Made by a program: the position numbers and the translations under genes
From: Deltaproteobacteria bacterium
Lineage (GTDB): Bacteria; Desulfobacterota; Desulfobulbia; Desulfobulbales; Desulfocapsaceae
Reading direction: 5' to 3'
Length of the DNA stretch: 64,000 nucleotides
NCBI GenBank assembly: GCA_026388715.1
Contig: JAPLJF010000021.1
Span: 36,278-100,277 of the forward strand
The notes under the pieces: generated by a model
What the model was told of the DNA's origin: nothing
Seen by the model: the letters and a program-made list of their open reading frames with translations, nothing else
The model's database searches: none
In this document: positions 55,873 to 64,000 of the stretch, one piece after another
Layout of the letters: every line of letters starts with the position of its first letter
How positions within the stretch are numbered: position 1 is the first letter of the stretch

Positions 55873-58032
55873 GTGACAACAGAAAAAACAAAAAGCTCGC
55901 CCCCTGGAAAATCCGGGAAACTAGAAAAGTCTGGCAAAACAGGAAAATCAGAACTCTTGGCTCCGGCCGGTAGTCTGGAGGCCTTTTTTGCCGCCCTCGA
56001 TTCCGGCGCCGATGCCGTCTATTGCGGGCTCAAGGAATTTTCCGCCCGGGCCAAGGCCCGGAATTTTACCCTGGCCGATGTGGAGCGAATGTCGTCCTAT
56101 GCCCACAGCCGGAAAAAGCACCTCTATGTCACCCTCAACACCCTGATCAAGGAGGCCGAGCTGCCCAAATTGGTGGATATCCTCGCCTCCCTGGCCGCTA
56201 TCCCTGTCGATGGTCTGATTATCCAGGATCTGGGAGTCTGGCGGCTGGCGCATCTCCATTTTCCCCAGCTCCCTCTCCATGCCTCAACCCAGATGACCGT
56301 CCATAATGCTGCCGGGGTCAAAATGCTTGAGCAGATGGGATTCACGCGGGCAGTCCTGGCCCGTGAGCTGTCCCTGGCCGAGATCGCCGAGGTCCGCAGC
56401 CAGACCACCATCGAGCTGGAACATTTTGTCCACGGGGCCCTCTGCTTTTCCATCTCCGGCCAGTGCCTTTTTTCCTCGGCCCTGACCGGCGCCAGCGGCA
56501 ATCGCGGCCGCTGCGCCCAACCCTGCCGCCGCCGTCTGCATAACCGCAAACAGCCGGGCTATCACTTCTCCACCAGTGATCTCAGCGCCATCGAGCTTCT
56601 GCCGCAACTGCTCAAGGCCGGGGTCATGAGCTTCAAGATCGAAGGACGGATGAAGAGCGCCGAGTATGTGGCCCGGGTGGTGGCGGCCTATCGCCTGATG
56701 CTCGATGCCCCTTCAGAACAGCGCAAGACCGCCCTCCAGGAGGCCGTCGAACATCTGGAACTCTCATTCGGCCGTCAGGCCACCAAGGGTTTTCTCACCG
56801 GTTTTGTCCCCACCGGCATTGCCGATTCAACCCAGCATGGGACTCTGGGGCGTCCTCTGGGTGAGGTGGTATCGCTTCGCGGCGGCATGATCGGTTTTAC
56901 GGCCAAGGAACGTCTGCATGTGGGCGACCGGATCCGGATCCAGCCGCAGAATGATCAGGCCGGTATCGGCTTTACGGTGCGGGAACTGTTCTGCGAAAAG
57001 AAAAAGACCAAGGTGGCCAAGGCCGGTGATTTTGTCCAGGTCAAGATCCCGGAAAAGGGATTTTTCCGGGTGGGGGACGCGGTGCTCAAGGTGGGCGGCA
57101 GGCCGCTCTTCACCCTGAGCCCGGATGCCTGTCTGGAGCGGCTGGCCAAGGTGGTCTTGTCTCCACGGACTGAGGAGGAGGTAAAGCTGCGGGTGGACTC
57201 TGCCGCTCAGGCCCTGGCCGCTCTTTTGCCGAAAATTACGGCGGAACCGGCAGCGATGCCGGAGCTCACGGTCCGGGGCCGGGAGGTCCAGGATATCGGA
57301 CTGCTCGACGACCAGCAACAGGTGGCGCGCCTGGAGCTGCCGCTGACCTCCAGGAACCTTGCCGCCCTCAAGGGGGTTGAAAAACAGTTGGCGCAGAAGA
57401 AAGATCGGTTATCCTGGGAGCTCCCGGCCATGCTCTTTGGTCCCGACTGGATCGAATACCGGCGGGCGGTGCAGATGCTGCACGCTTCAGGATACCGGAG
57501 ATTCAGGATTAACAATCTGGGGCATATCCCTTTGTTTGCAGGACTTTCTGATGTGATTCTCCTTGGTGGCTTCCGCTGTTATACCCTGAACAGCCAGGCG
57601 GCGCTGGCCTGGCAGGAGCTGGGACTGGCCGAGCTGACCCTGAGCCTGGAAGATGAGCAAAAGAATATCAGCGACCTCTTTCATCGACCGCTGACGATTC
57701 CTCTGGCCCTGACGGTGTACAGCGCCGTTACCCTGCTCCTGTCGCGGATACCCCTCAAGGGCCTGCGTTCCGGCAATGTGCTCCATTCCGACAAGGAGGA
57801 AGAGTACCGTGTCATCACCGACAGCGGGCTCACCGAGGTCATGAGTAGCCAGGATTTTTCGCTGGTGGGTCGCCTGCGGGAGCTGCGGGAGATGGGGTGC
57901 GCCCGGATCATGGTCGATCTCAGCCATTGCGGCGCGGTTTCAGCAAAAGGGCGACAGGTGCTTGCGGCCCTGGCCTCAGATCAGCCTTTGCCGGATACCT
58001 TCACCTTTAACTATTTACAGGGGCTTTCCTGA
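55873..58032 (+). CDS. U32-family peptidase/collagenase-like protein (RlhA type)
   Basis: A 719-residue protein. The N-terminal low-complexity part (about 1-28, rich in Lys, Ser and Gly) precedes the U32 domain: SELLAPAGSLEAFFAALDSGADAVYCG, QTTIELEHFVHGALCFSISGQC, SGNRGRCAQPCRRRL. The later part (about 330-700) has the DUF3656 layout of RlhA, which hydroxylates 23S rRNA C2501; cysteines C195, C202, C217 and C221 may hold an Fe-S cluster. The start is a GTG at 55873 without clear ribosome binding site. A 36-base stretch of this gene recurs at 63432. Confidence 0.88.
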   Translation: MTTEKTKSSPPGKSGKLEKSGKTGKSELLAPAGSLEAFFAALDSGADAVYCGLKEFSARAKARNFTLADVERMSSYAHSRKKHLYVTLNTLIKEAELPKLVDILASLAAIPVDGLIIQDLGVWRLAHLHFPQLPLHASTQMTVHNAAGVKMLEQMGFTRAVLARELSLAEIAEVRSQTTIELEHFVHGALCFSISGQCLFSSALTGASGNRGRCAQPCRRRLHNRKQPGYHFSTSDLSAIELLPQLLKAGVMSFKIEGRMKSAEYVARVVAAYRLMLDAPSEQRKTALQEAVEHLELSFGRQATKGFLTGFVPTGIADSTQHGTLGRPLGEVVSLRGGMIGFTAKERLHVGDRIRIQPQNDQAGIGFTVRELFCEKKKTKVAKAGDFVQVKIPEKGFFRVGDAVLKVGGRPLFTLSPDACLERLAKVVLSPRTEEEVKLRVDSAAQALAALLPKITAEPAAMPELTVRGREVQDIGLLDDQQQVARLELPLTSRNLAALKGVEKQLAQKKDRLSWELPAMLFGPDWIEYRRAVQMLHASGYRRFRINNLGHIPLFAGLSDVILLGGFRCYTLNSQAALAWQELGLAELTLSLEDEQKNISDLFHRPLTIPLALTVYSAVTLLLSRIPLKGLRSGNVLHSDKEEEYRVITDSGLTEVMSSQDFSLVGRLRELREMGCARIMVDLSHCGAVSAKGRQVLAALASDQPLPDTFTFNYLQGLS

Positions 58033-58073
58033 TTTTTATCCGCGCGATGAAAATTGGAAGAAGGAAATGAAAT

Positions 58074-58304
58074 ATGGATCAGATAGCGATTGCTTTAACT
58101 GGTGCTACGGCTATTTGGTTGAGCCAGGATGAGCGAGCAGAATGGCGGAAGTGGGCATGTATTTTTGGTTTATGCGGCCAGCCATTCTGGTTTTATTCGG
58201 CATGGATCGCGGAACAATGGGGCATTTTTGCCCTGAGTTTCCTCTATACTTTTGCCTGGATGCGCGGTATTCGTTATCACTGGCTGAGAAATAATCGGTT
58301 TTAG
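58074..58304 (+). CDS. small membrane-associated hypothetical protein
   Basis: A 76-residue protein. It begins DQIAIALTGATAIWLSQDERAEWRKWACIFGLCGQPFWFYSAW, with two hydrophobic segments and a tryptophan-rich middle. Similar short proteins occur in prophages and bacterial chromosomes without a known role. AAGGAAATGAAAT precedes the ATG at a good distance. It follows the U32 gene by 41 bases. Function unknown; probable inner-membrane protein. Confidence 0.65.
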   Translation: MDQIAIALTGATAIWLSQDERAEWRKWACIFGLCGQPFWFYSAWIAEQWGIFALSFLYTFAWMRGIRYHWLRNNRF

Positions 58305-58618
58305 GCAAAAAATAACCTACAAACCCTTCTTGGCTCTTTAACGCAAACCAACAAGTGCTTGTGAAGAGGTTGCTTATAGAAAACTGGTGTACAGAAGAGA
58401 AGAAAGATTATTTAAGTTATTTTAAACTTGGTCAGTTACAGATTGTCATATGCTCCCAAACTTGTCAACTTGTAGACCCCGTTGTGCTTAGTTGCTTATC
58501 ACAGCGGCAAAAAACTTTTCAAAGGATGACTTGTCACTCTATCCCTTGAAAAGGGATACCAATGATCCTGTCCGCTGATCCTCTATCATAACAAGATTTT
58601 TTCGGAGACCTTCCCCTA
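58305..58618 (+). other. 314-bp gap before the PilT-type genes
   Basis: AT-rich spacer upstream of the first PilT-type gene. It contains a small perfect hairpin TATCCCTT-GAA-AAGGGATA (58540-58558). No convincing gene or RNA is seen; it probably holds the promoter. GGAG lies about thirteen bases before the PilT start. Confidence 0.4.
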
Positions 58619-59698
58619 ATGGCAACACTGGATAAAGTTTTCAAACTAGCTGTCGAATTGAACGCCTCGGATGTACATATTACTCCAGGTGAGCCCTTTA
58701 TGGTTCGCAGAACAGGCAAGCTCATTCGCCTGAAAAGCCAGAACCTCACCCCGGAACACACTGTCCAGCTGATTTCCGAACTGCTTACACCCGTTCAACT
58801 TGAAATTTTGACCCGCGAGCGACAGCTCGATTTCGCCTATGAAATAAAGGAGCTGGGGCGCTTCAGGGGCAGTGCAATGCGCCATAACAGAGGAATGAGT
58901 GGTGTGTTTCGAGTCATCCCTCCAGAAATACCCACACTTGCCCGACTGGGTTTTCCTGATGTGGTCTACTCGATTCTCGACAATCACCAGGGTATCATCC
59001 TGGTCACCGGAGCAACCGGTCATGGCAAAACAACAACTCTTGCCGCCATGGTCGATTACATCAACTCAAAGCGTGCCCATCATATCCTCTCAGTTGAAGA
59101 CCCGATAGAGTTCATTCATCCCTACAAAAAGGGAGTTGTGAACCAGAGGGAACTTGGCAAGAGCACGCATTCGTATCAAAATGCCCTGAGAGGTGCGCTC
59201 AGACAGGACCCGGATGTCATTGTCATTGGTGAATTAAGGGATCTGGACACCATCTCTCTAGCTATTTCCGCCTCCGAGACCGGGCATCTCGTTATTGGAA
59301 CCCTTTCGACTTCAAGTGCTGCCAAGACTGTCGACAGAATAATCAATTCCTATCCTGCCGGTTCACAAAACCAGATAAGAGCAATGATCAGTGAAGCCCT
59401 GAAGGCAGTTATTACACAACGTCTCATACCAGGAGCCGACGGAAAGACGATGCATTTGGCGCTGGAAGTACTGATTGGCAATCTCTCGGTAGCCAATCTT
59501 ATTCGCGATAATAAAACATATCAAATTCAATCGACAATGCAGATGGGTAAAAAGCTCGGTATGCGACTTATGGATGATTCCATAATGGAAATGCTTGAGG
59601 CAGGAAAAATTTCCCCAGTGGAGGCAGCTGCCAATATTGACAACAAGGCTCTTTTAAAGCGTTTTTCACCTTCTATTGCCAAAATGCCGGTTGAGTAA
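58619..59698 (+). CDS. pilT: PilT/PilU-type twitching ATPase, copy 1
   Basis: A 359-residue secretion/retraction ATPase. The N-terminal PAS-like part (about 1-100) precedes the RecA-like domain with Walker A GATGHGKTTTL (His replaces the usual Ser), the Asp box VEDPIEFIHPYKKG, Walker B DPDVIVIGELRD and the C-terminal VANLIRDNKTYQIQSTMQMGKK. It likely powers retraction of a type IV pilus. No other pil genes stand beside it. A paralogue follows 46 bases later; both could be in one transcript. Confidence 0.9.
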   Translation: MATLDKVFKLAVELNASDVHITPGEPFMVRRTGKLIRLKSQNLTPEHTVQLISELLTPVQLEILTRERQLDFAYEIKELGRFRGSAMRHNRGMSGVFRVIPPEIPTLARLGFPDVVYSILDNHQGIILVTGATGHGKTTTLAAMVDYINSKRAHHILSVEDPIEFIHPYKKGVVNQRELGKSTHSYQNALRGALRQDPDVIVIGELRDLDTISLAISASETGHLVIGTLSTSSAAKTVDRIINSYPAGSQNQIRAMISEALKAVITQRLIPGADGKTMHLALEVLIGNLSVANLIRDNKTYQIQSTMQMGKKLGMRLMDDSIMEMLEAGKISPVEAAANIDNKALLKRFSPSIAKMPVE

Positions 59699-59744
59699 CA
59701 ATAGCAGTGCACTCTCCCTTTAGCTCCTCTTACAATTACCAAGA

Positions 59745-60812
59745 GTGAAATTCATGAATCATATTGATAAATATTTCAGACAGATGCAAGAACATGGCGC
59801 AAGTGATTTGCACATGGTCATTGGTTTTCCGCCACTCCTGCGTATGCGGGGCGAACTTGTCCCGATGAACGCTCCGGTGCTGACGCCTGAGTCCAATAAA
59901 CAAATTCTCTTTGAAATTCTCGATTCAGCTCAGCGGGAACTCATTGAAAAGAATAAAGATCTTGACAAAGCCTACGAGCTTGAGGGCGTTGGACGGTTTC
60001 GTTGCAACTTTATGTACCAGCATCATGGCATTGGCGCGGTGTTTCGACTCATTCCAACCAAAATTCTTACCCTCGACCAGCTTGGCATGCCTGAGGCTGT
60101 AAAGAAAATTGCCCATTATCAACGGGGTCTGGTGCTGGTAACCGGACCAACCGGGAGCGGCAAGTCGACCACCATGGCCGCAATTATTGATTCAATTAAT
60201 GATAACTATGCAAAACATATCATAACGATTGAAGACCCTCTCGAGTTTGTTCACCCCAACAAGAAATGTATTTTTTCCCAGCGCGAAGTGGGTACTCATG
60301 CCAAGAGTTTCTCCCAGGCACTTCAGGTGGCGAGCCGAGAAGACCCGGATGTCATCTTGGTCGGTGAAATGCGTGACTTAGAGACAATCGCCTTGGCTTT
60401 GACCTGTGCGGAGCTGGGTATTCTTGTCTTCGGGACTTTGCATACCAACAGTGCCGGCAAGACCATTGACAGAATCATCAATTCCTTCCCCGCAGAACAG
60501 CAGGCCCAGACTCGCACTATGCTCTCAGAGTCGCTGAAGGCGGTTGTTGCCCAGCAGCTTTTAAAAACAAAGGATGGCAAAGGCCGGTGTGCCGCAATAG
60601 AAGTGCTCATTGGCTCCTCGGCCCTGGCAAGCATTATCAGAGACGGAAAAATCACCCAGGTAGAATCTCTCATCCAATCAGGGAGATCACAGGGCATGCA
60701 AACTATGGATTATCACCTTCAGATGTTGATAAACGCAGGAACGATAAGCCGGGAAGCGGCCCGGGAAAAAGCCATTGATAAAAGCCTTTTTTCCAATCCT
60801 GGAGAGGAATAG
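59745..60812 (+). CDS. pilT: PilT-type twitching ATPase, copy 2
   Basis: A 355-residue retraction ATPase, paralogous to the gene at 58619-59698. Walker A is the normal GPTGSGKSTTMAAI, with IEDPLEFVHPNKKCIF, DPDVILVGEMRDLET and the C-terminal ASIIRDGKITQVESLIQSGRSQGMQTMDY. It begins with a short N-terminal part MNHIDKYFRQMQEHGASDLHMVIG. Such pairs (PilT and PilU) act together in twitching; this one may be the main motor and the first the accessory. They are orphans here, without pilin genes. Confidence 0.92.
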   Translation: MKFMNHIDKYFRQMQEHGASDLHMVIGFPPLLRMRGELVPMNAPVLTPESNKQILFEILDSAQRELIEKNKDLDKAYELEGVGRFRCNFMYQHHGIGAVFRLIPTKILTLDQLGMPEAVKKIAHYQRGLVLVTGPTGSGKSTTMAAIIDSINDNYAKHIITIEDPLEFVHPNKKCIFSQREVGTHAKSFSQALQVASREDPDVILVGEMRDLETIALALTCAELGILVFGTLHTNSAGKTIDRIINSFPAEQQAQTRTMLSESLKAVVAQQLLKTKDGKGRCAAIEVLIGSSALASIIRDGKITQVESLIQSGRSQGMQTMDYHLQMLINAGTISREAAREKAIDKSLFSNPGEE

Positions 60813-60907
60813 AAAATGGCGCCAGGCTTCCAAGATGTTAAGTTTGTCCTTTGAAGTACCCTGGGGTCAGTTCAAGCTAACAACTTGATATTCAATAAAA
60901 ACATACC

Positions 60908-61408
60908 ATGAATACCACAACCATCCTTACTGCCATTATTGCCACCGTTCTTGCGGATTATCTCCTGGAAAGGGGGCTCAGCTTTCTTAACTGCCGGAGT
61001 ATTTCCACGCAACTGCCTGATGAGGTGAAGGGGATTTACAGCGAGGAGAAGTATCAACGGTCCCAGGAGTACAAGAGGGCAAACTGCCGGTTTGAACTGG
61101 TCACCGCCAGCCTGCAGGTTGTGATCCTCCTGGCCATGCTTATGGGTGGCGGCTTTGCCTTTGTCGACGGGCTTGTCCGGGGGATGGTGCAGGGGGAATT
61201 GCGGGTCTCCCTGCTCTTTTTTGCCCTGCTTTTTTTTGGTTCGGAAATTCTCTTTCTGCCCTTTGCCCTCTATCACACCTTTGTCCTTGAGGAGCGCTTT
61301 GCCTTTAACAAGACCACCAAGGCCACCTTTATCACCGACAAGATCAAGGGCTTCGTCCTCCTGGGCGGCCCCCTCCTGAACAGACTGCGAGCCCTGAGCA
61401 CGATCTGA
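60908..61408 (+). pseudogene. truncated Ste24/M48-type membrane protease, N-terminal part
   Basis: A 166-codon frame that matches only the N-terminal membrane part of M48 (CAAX-type, Peptidase_M48_N) proteases: LPDEVKGIYSEEKYQRSQEYKRANCRFELV and FALYHTFVLEERFAFNKTTKATFITDKIKGFVL. After about residue 155 the similarity ends abruptly, in NRLRALSTI and a stop, where the full-length family continues for some 250 residues including the HExxH zinc site. It lacks that site, so it should be inactive. The downstream 170 bases carry no remaining part, so the 3' portion has been deleted. Confidence 0.65.
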
Positions 61409-61582
61409 GAAGACTGTTCCGGCCACTTTTCCTTTAGCCTTTAAGAACCCGGAAAACGGAGGACCGTAGAATATCGGTGGACAGACCACTGTTTCTTGTG
61501 AGACTATCAAATAAACTGGGAGCGGTCCCTTATTGCTCACTTTATATTTGCTCAATCCAACTGAATAGAAAAAGAGGCTACT

Positions 61583-63373
61583 ATGATGAACGACGATCTG
61601 AAAAAGAGCAGCGAGCTAACACGGCGAGAGTTTGTTAAATGTTTTGCCGGAACAACCGCCTATATGTCTTTCGCCTCGTTCAGCCTGCCTGGCCCTCTTT
61701 TCCTCCTGACCCATAAACAAAGATGGCCGATTGCAAGCGATGTCTATACCACAGCCGAACGCCAGATCCTTCCGAAACCGGTATCTGCAAGCACGCCACC
61801 CATCGACCCCAAAGACCTCGCGCTCTACTATAATTACAGTTCATGGACCGTAGGGCAGGGGTTGTCCTGTACGGTATGGAAGACTTTCGTTCCCGGCTAT
61901 AATTCAACTAATGCCGCGCTCCTGCTGTCATTTTTTACCATAACCGACATCCATATTGCTGATAAGGAATCCCCGGCGCAACCGCTCTATTACGAGTGGA
62001 GCAAGACTTACCGCTTAAATTGCAATTCGTCGGCCTATTCACCGGTGATACTGGCGACGACCCATGTTCTGAATGCCGCTGTCCAGACCATTAATGCCTT
62101 GCATGAAAAATCGCCGTTTGACTTCGGGATATCCCTTGGTGATGCCATCAACAACACCCAGTACAACGAGTTGAGATGGTATATTGACGTGCTTGACGGC
62201 AGGGATATCACCCCCAGTTCCGGCACCCATATCGGCGCCGGCTTCATTGATTATCAAAAACCGTACCGGGCGGCCGGACTCGATAAGTCAATCCCCTGGT
62301 ATCAGGTTCTGGGCAACCACGATCAGTTCTGGATGGGTACCTGTTATGAAAATGCCCAGATCCAGGCGGCCCATATCTCGAGTGCCATTCAGACCTCGGA
62401 TAATTCGGACGTGCCATGTGACAGCATAACCAAAACCGGCTTCTATTCGGGGGTGATTGATGGCTCGGATCCATTGGGGGCGGTTATCAAGTCAGGACCA
62501 ATCGGTGACTACCCCGTGCCCCCGACCGTTGTTGCCGACCCGAATCGCTATTCACTCTCGACGCTTACATCTTCCAGCCAGAACTGGATCAATGAATTTT
62601 TCACGACAACATCAACCCCGGTCGGCCATGGTTTTAACCTGGTGGACCCGGCCATGAGAAGCAGCGGCTTTGCCTGCTACAGCTTTGTACCCAAGGCCAA
62701 TATACCGATCAAGATAATTGTGCTGGACGATACCTGCAAGGAACCTGGTGAGCCAAACTATGCCGCCGGCAGTCTTGACCAGCTTCGGTTGGACTGGCTC
62801 AGATATCAGCTCCAGGCAGGACAGGACAACAACCAGCTTATGATTATCGCCGCGCATATTCCCTTTAAAGTGTATAAAAATCTTGTTACCGATCCAACCC
62901 AGGTGTCAGAATTTATGAACTTGTTTATCCCGGCACCCAATTATGGAGCTACCTCTGTTGTAAGTGATGCATCATTACTTGCCGAGCTCCAAAACTATCC
63001 GAATCTCATCATGTGGATCGCCGGACACCGCCACATGAATACGGTTACGCCTCAAATTCATGCGGATCCGACCCTCAGCTTCTGGGAGGTCGAGACCTCG
63101 TCCCTGCGGGATTTCCCGCAGCAGTTCCGGACCTTTCAAATTTACCGCAACAGCAACAACACAGTCTCAATCATCATCACCAACGTTGACCCGGCAGTCG
63201 CGGCAGAGTCGCCGGCAACAACTTCACGGGGAAATGCAATCGCCACCGCCCGGATAACCGCGGCCACTACCATTGATGATTCGACGTCCCACGCGCTTAA
63301 TGCCGAACTTGTGGTACAATTGAGTCCGGTAATGCAGGGAGTTATTGCCAGTGCAGGAACACCGGTATCATAA
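61583..63373 (+). CDS. Tat-exported metallophosphoesterase (TIGR03768 type)
   Basis: A 596-residue protein. A twin-arginine signal is present (ELTRREFVKCFAGTTAYMSFASFSL). The phosphoesterase motifs are FFTITDIHIADKES, LGDAINNTQYNE, VLGNHDQFWMGT, IIAAHIPFKVYKN and AGHRHMNTVTPQIH, which bind two metals. The length and order match TIGR03768-type enzymes of unknown substrate. The start may be the second ATG three bases later; AGAGG precedes both. The protein likely acts in the periplasm. A 36-base U32 fragment lies 58 bases downstream. Confidence 0.88.
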   Translation: MMNDDLKKSSELTRREFVKCFAGTTAYMSFASFSLPGPLFLLTHKQRWPIASDVYTTAERQILPKPVSASTPPIDPKDLALYYNYSSWTVGQGLSCTVWKTFVPGYNSTNAALLLSFFTITDIHIADKESPAQPLYYEWSKTYRLNCNSSAYSPVILATTHVLNAAVQTINALHEKSPFDFGISLGDAINNTQYNELRWYIDVLDGRDITPSSGTHIGAGFIDYQKPYRAAGLDKSIPWYQVLGNHDQFWMGTCYENAQIQAAHISSAIQTSDNSDVPCDSITKTGFYSGVIDGSDPLGAVIKSGPIGDYPVPPTVVADPNRYSLSTLTSSSQNWINEFFTTTSTPVGHGFNLVDPAMRSSGFACYSFVPKANIPIKIIVLDDTCKEPGEPNYAAGSLDQLRLDWLRYQLQAGQDNNQLMIIAAHIPFKVYKNLVTDPTQVSEFMNLFIPAPNYGATSVVSDASLLAELQNYPNLIMWIAGHRHMNTVTPQIHADPTLSFWEVETSSLRDFPQQFRTFQIYRNSNNTVSIIITNVDPAVAAESPATTSRGNAIATARITAATTIDDSTSHALNAELVVQLSPVMQGVIASAGTPVS

Positions 63374-63431
63374 TCTTTGCTTGGACAGGAGAGCCTTTTG
63401 GTATCATCGTCTGGGATTTAACAGGATTTAA

Positions 63432-63467
63432 GGAAGAAGAGTACCGTGTCGTCACCGAGAGTGGGCT
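63432..63467 (+). repeat. 36-bp copy of part of the U32 gene
   Basis: 63432-63467 matches 57795-57830, inside the U32 gene, at 32 of 36 positions; both encode an EEYRV-x-T-x-SGL reading. The stretch of about 170 bases behind the metallophosphoesterase otherwise holds nothing recognisable. It may be a scar of recombination or of a lost U32 paralogue. Confidence 0.55.
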
Positions 63468-63543
63468 TTTTTTGACGATATAGAATTTGTAGTCGGTGAA
63501 TTCTGCCTATCACACTATTTTGCAAATAAACTAAGGATAACAA

Positions 63544-63930
63544 ATGGATTTAACTTCAATTATTATTCAAATGATCGGAAATATTTGGTACTTGATTCCC
63601 CTTGTTATCATAGGTGCTGTATTAAAATCATCATGGTTCAAAGGGGTAGCGGGGGAATTCATTGTTAACTTAAGCGCAAAGCTATTTCTGAATAAAAAAC
63701 AATATCATCTTATAAAAAATGTAACTCTTCCTACGGAGGATGGGAGTACACAAATAGACCACATTATTGTTTCAAAATATGGTGTTTTTGTTGTTGAAAC
63801 AAAAAACATGAAGGGGTGGATTTTTGGTAGCCCTAACCAAAAAACCTGGACTCAAAAAATCTATATGGCTCTGCCCTATTTTCAGTTGAGTGATTATCTT
63901 CTTAACAAGACCAAGAAACCAAGCAAATAA
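63544..63930 (+). pseudogene. NERD-domain protein truncated by an insertion
   Basis: A membrane-anchored NERD (nuclease-related) protein. The N-terminal helix IWYLIPLVIIGAVLK precedes the domain FKGVAGEFIVNLSAKLFLNKKQYHLIKNVTLPTEDGSTQIDHIIVSKYGVFVVETKNMKGWIFG (split here by motif: GEF, QIDHIIVS, VVETKN). After KTWTQKIY at 63866 the normal sequence ends and an unrelated tail (ALPYFQLSDYLLNKTKKPSK) follows up to a stop. The tail coincides with the beginning of an IS1595-type element, so the gene was interrupted at that point. Confidence 0.75.
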
Positions 63931-64000
63931 AGGAGGTTTCGTTATGAAGATGCCAGAACTCTCTCTTATAGAATGGCAACGTCGATTTGGTACCGAAGAA
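63867..64000 (+). mobile_element. left end of an IS1595-type insertion sequence (partial)
   Basis: The element seems to begin GGCTCTGCCCTATTTTCAGT at 63867, just where the NERD coding sequence breaks. A possible 8-bp target (ATCTATAT, 63859-63866) lies outside. The transposase begins at 63944. The right end and its inverted repeat lie beyond the window, so the exact border is inferred from the loss of NERD similarity. Confidence 0.6.
63944..64000 (+). CDS. IS1595-family transposase (5' end only)
   Basis: Nineteen codons remain: KMPELSLIEWQRRFGTEE. The SLIEWQ-x-RFGTEE start is typical of IS1595-family transposases, whose next part is a zinc ribbon. An excellent ribosome binding site AGGAGG lies seven bases before the ATG at 63944. 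The rest of the gene is beyond the window. It is presumably the transposase of the element that interrupted the NERD gene. Confidence 0.65.
   Translation, partial: MKMPELSLIEWQRRFGTEE

Overview
The window reads as chromosomal DNA of an anaerobic Gram-negative bacterium, most likely a Desulfobacterota (Desulfobulbales-like) lineage. This placement is an inference from gene style: outer-membrane porin, TolC-RND system, LptF-type permease, PilT-type ATPases, anaerobic-type cobalamin genes (cbiB-cbiA-cbiC), ferredoxins and abundant arsenic/metal genes. No rRNA, tRNA or CRISPR array was seen.

Region 1 (1-5.5 kb, minus strand): an N-type F-ATPase operon in the order atpD-C-Q-B-E-F-A (atpA cut by the window edge; no atpR), preceded by an arsenate reductase and a PAS histidine kinase. 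Region 2 (5.6-27.6 kb): an oxyanion/metal-handling island. It holds ACR3 arsenite efflux with a divergent ArsR and an outer-membrane porin; an exported thioredoxin-CcdA-Crp/Fnr operon; a CDF exporter; a periplasmic double rhodanese; an HD-GYP protein; a TolC-HlyD-RND triad; an MFS transporter; and a second ArsR with a permease, two small thioredoxin-like proteins, a universal stress protein and two Fe-S proteins. Palindromic operators of ArsR and Crp type are visible at the divergent promoters.

Region 3 (27.6-40.3 kb): a degraded IS4-type transposase and a 182-bp palindromic element, then pbpC with an alpha-2-macroglobulin gene interrupted by one in-frame amber codon, purM with a perfect terminator, a MogA/MoaB protein, and an EF-G-like gene split by a frame change exactly at an A7 run. 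Region 4 (40.3-55.2 kb): murJ, cobalamin genes, a secreted subtilase flanked by a second copy of the cbiC 3' end, a CBS protein, nnrD, two roadblock-like proteins, an LptF permease carrying an Ada-like zinc-binding tail, uvrB and a DUF374 acyltransferase.

Region 5 (55.2-64 kb): a repeat-rich intergenic segment with G-quadruplex-type runs and an inverted-repeat element, a U32 peptidase, two PilT-type ATPases, a truncated Ste24-type protease, a Tat-exported metallophosphoesterase, and a NERD-domain gene cut by the left end of an IS1595-type element running off the window.

Functionally, regions 1-2 suggest a cell that reduces, traffics and expels arsenic and related chalcogen or metal species, with periplasmic thiol chemistry (CcdA, thioredoxin, rhodanese) under a Crp/Fnr regulator. 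The remainder is housekeeping (cell wall, cofactor, repair) with several decayed or interrupted genes and small mobile repeats.
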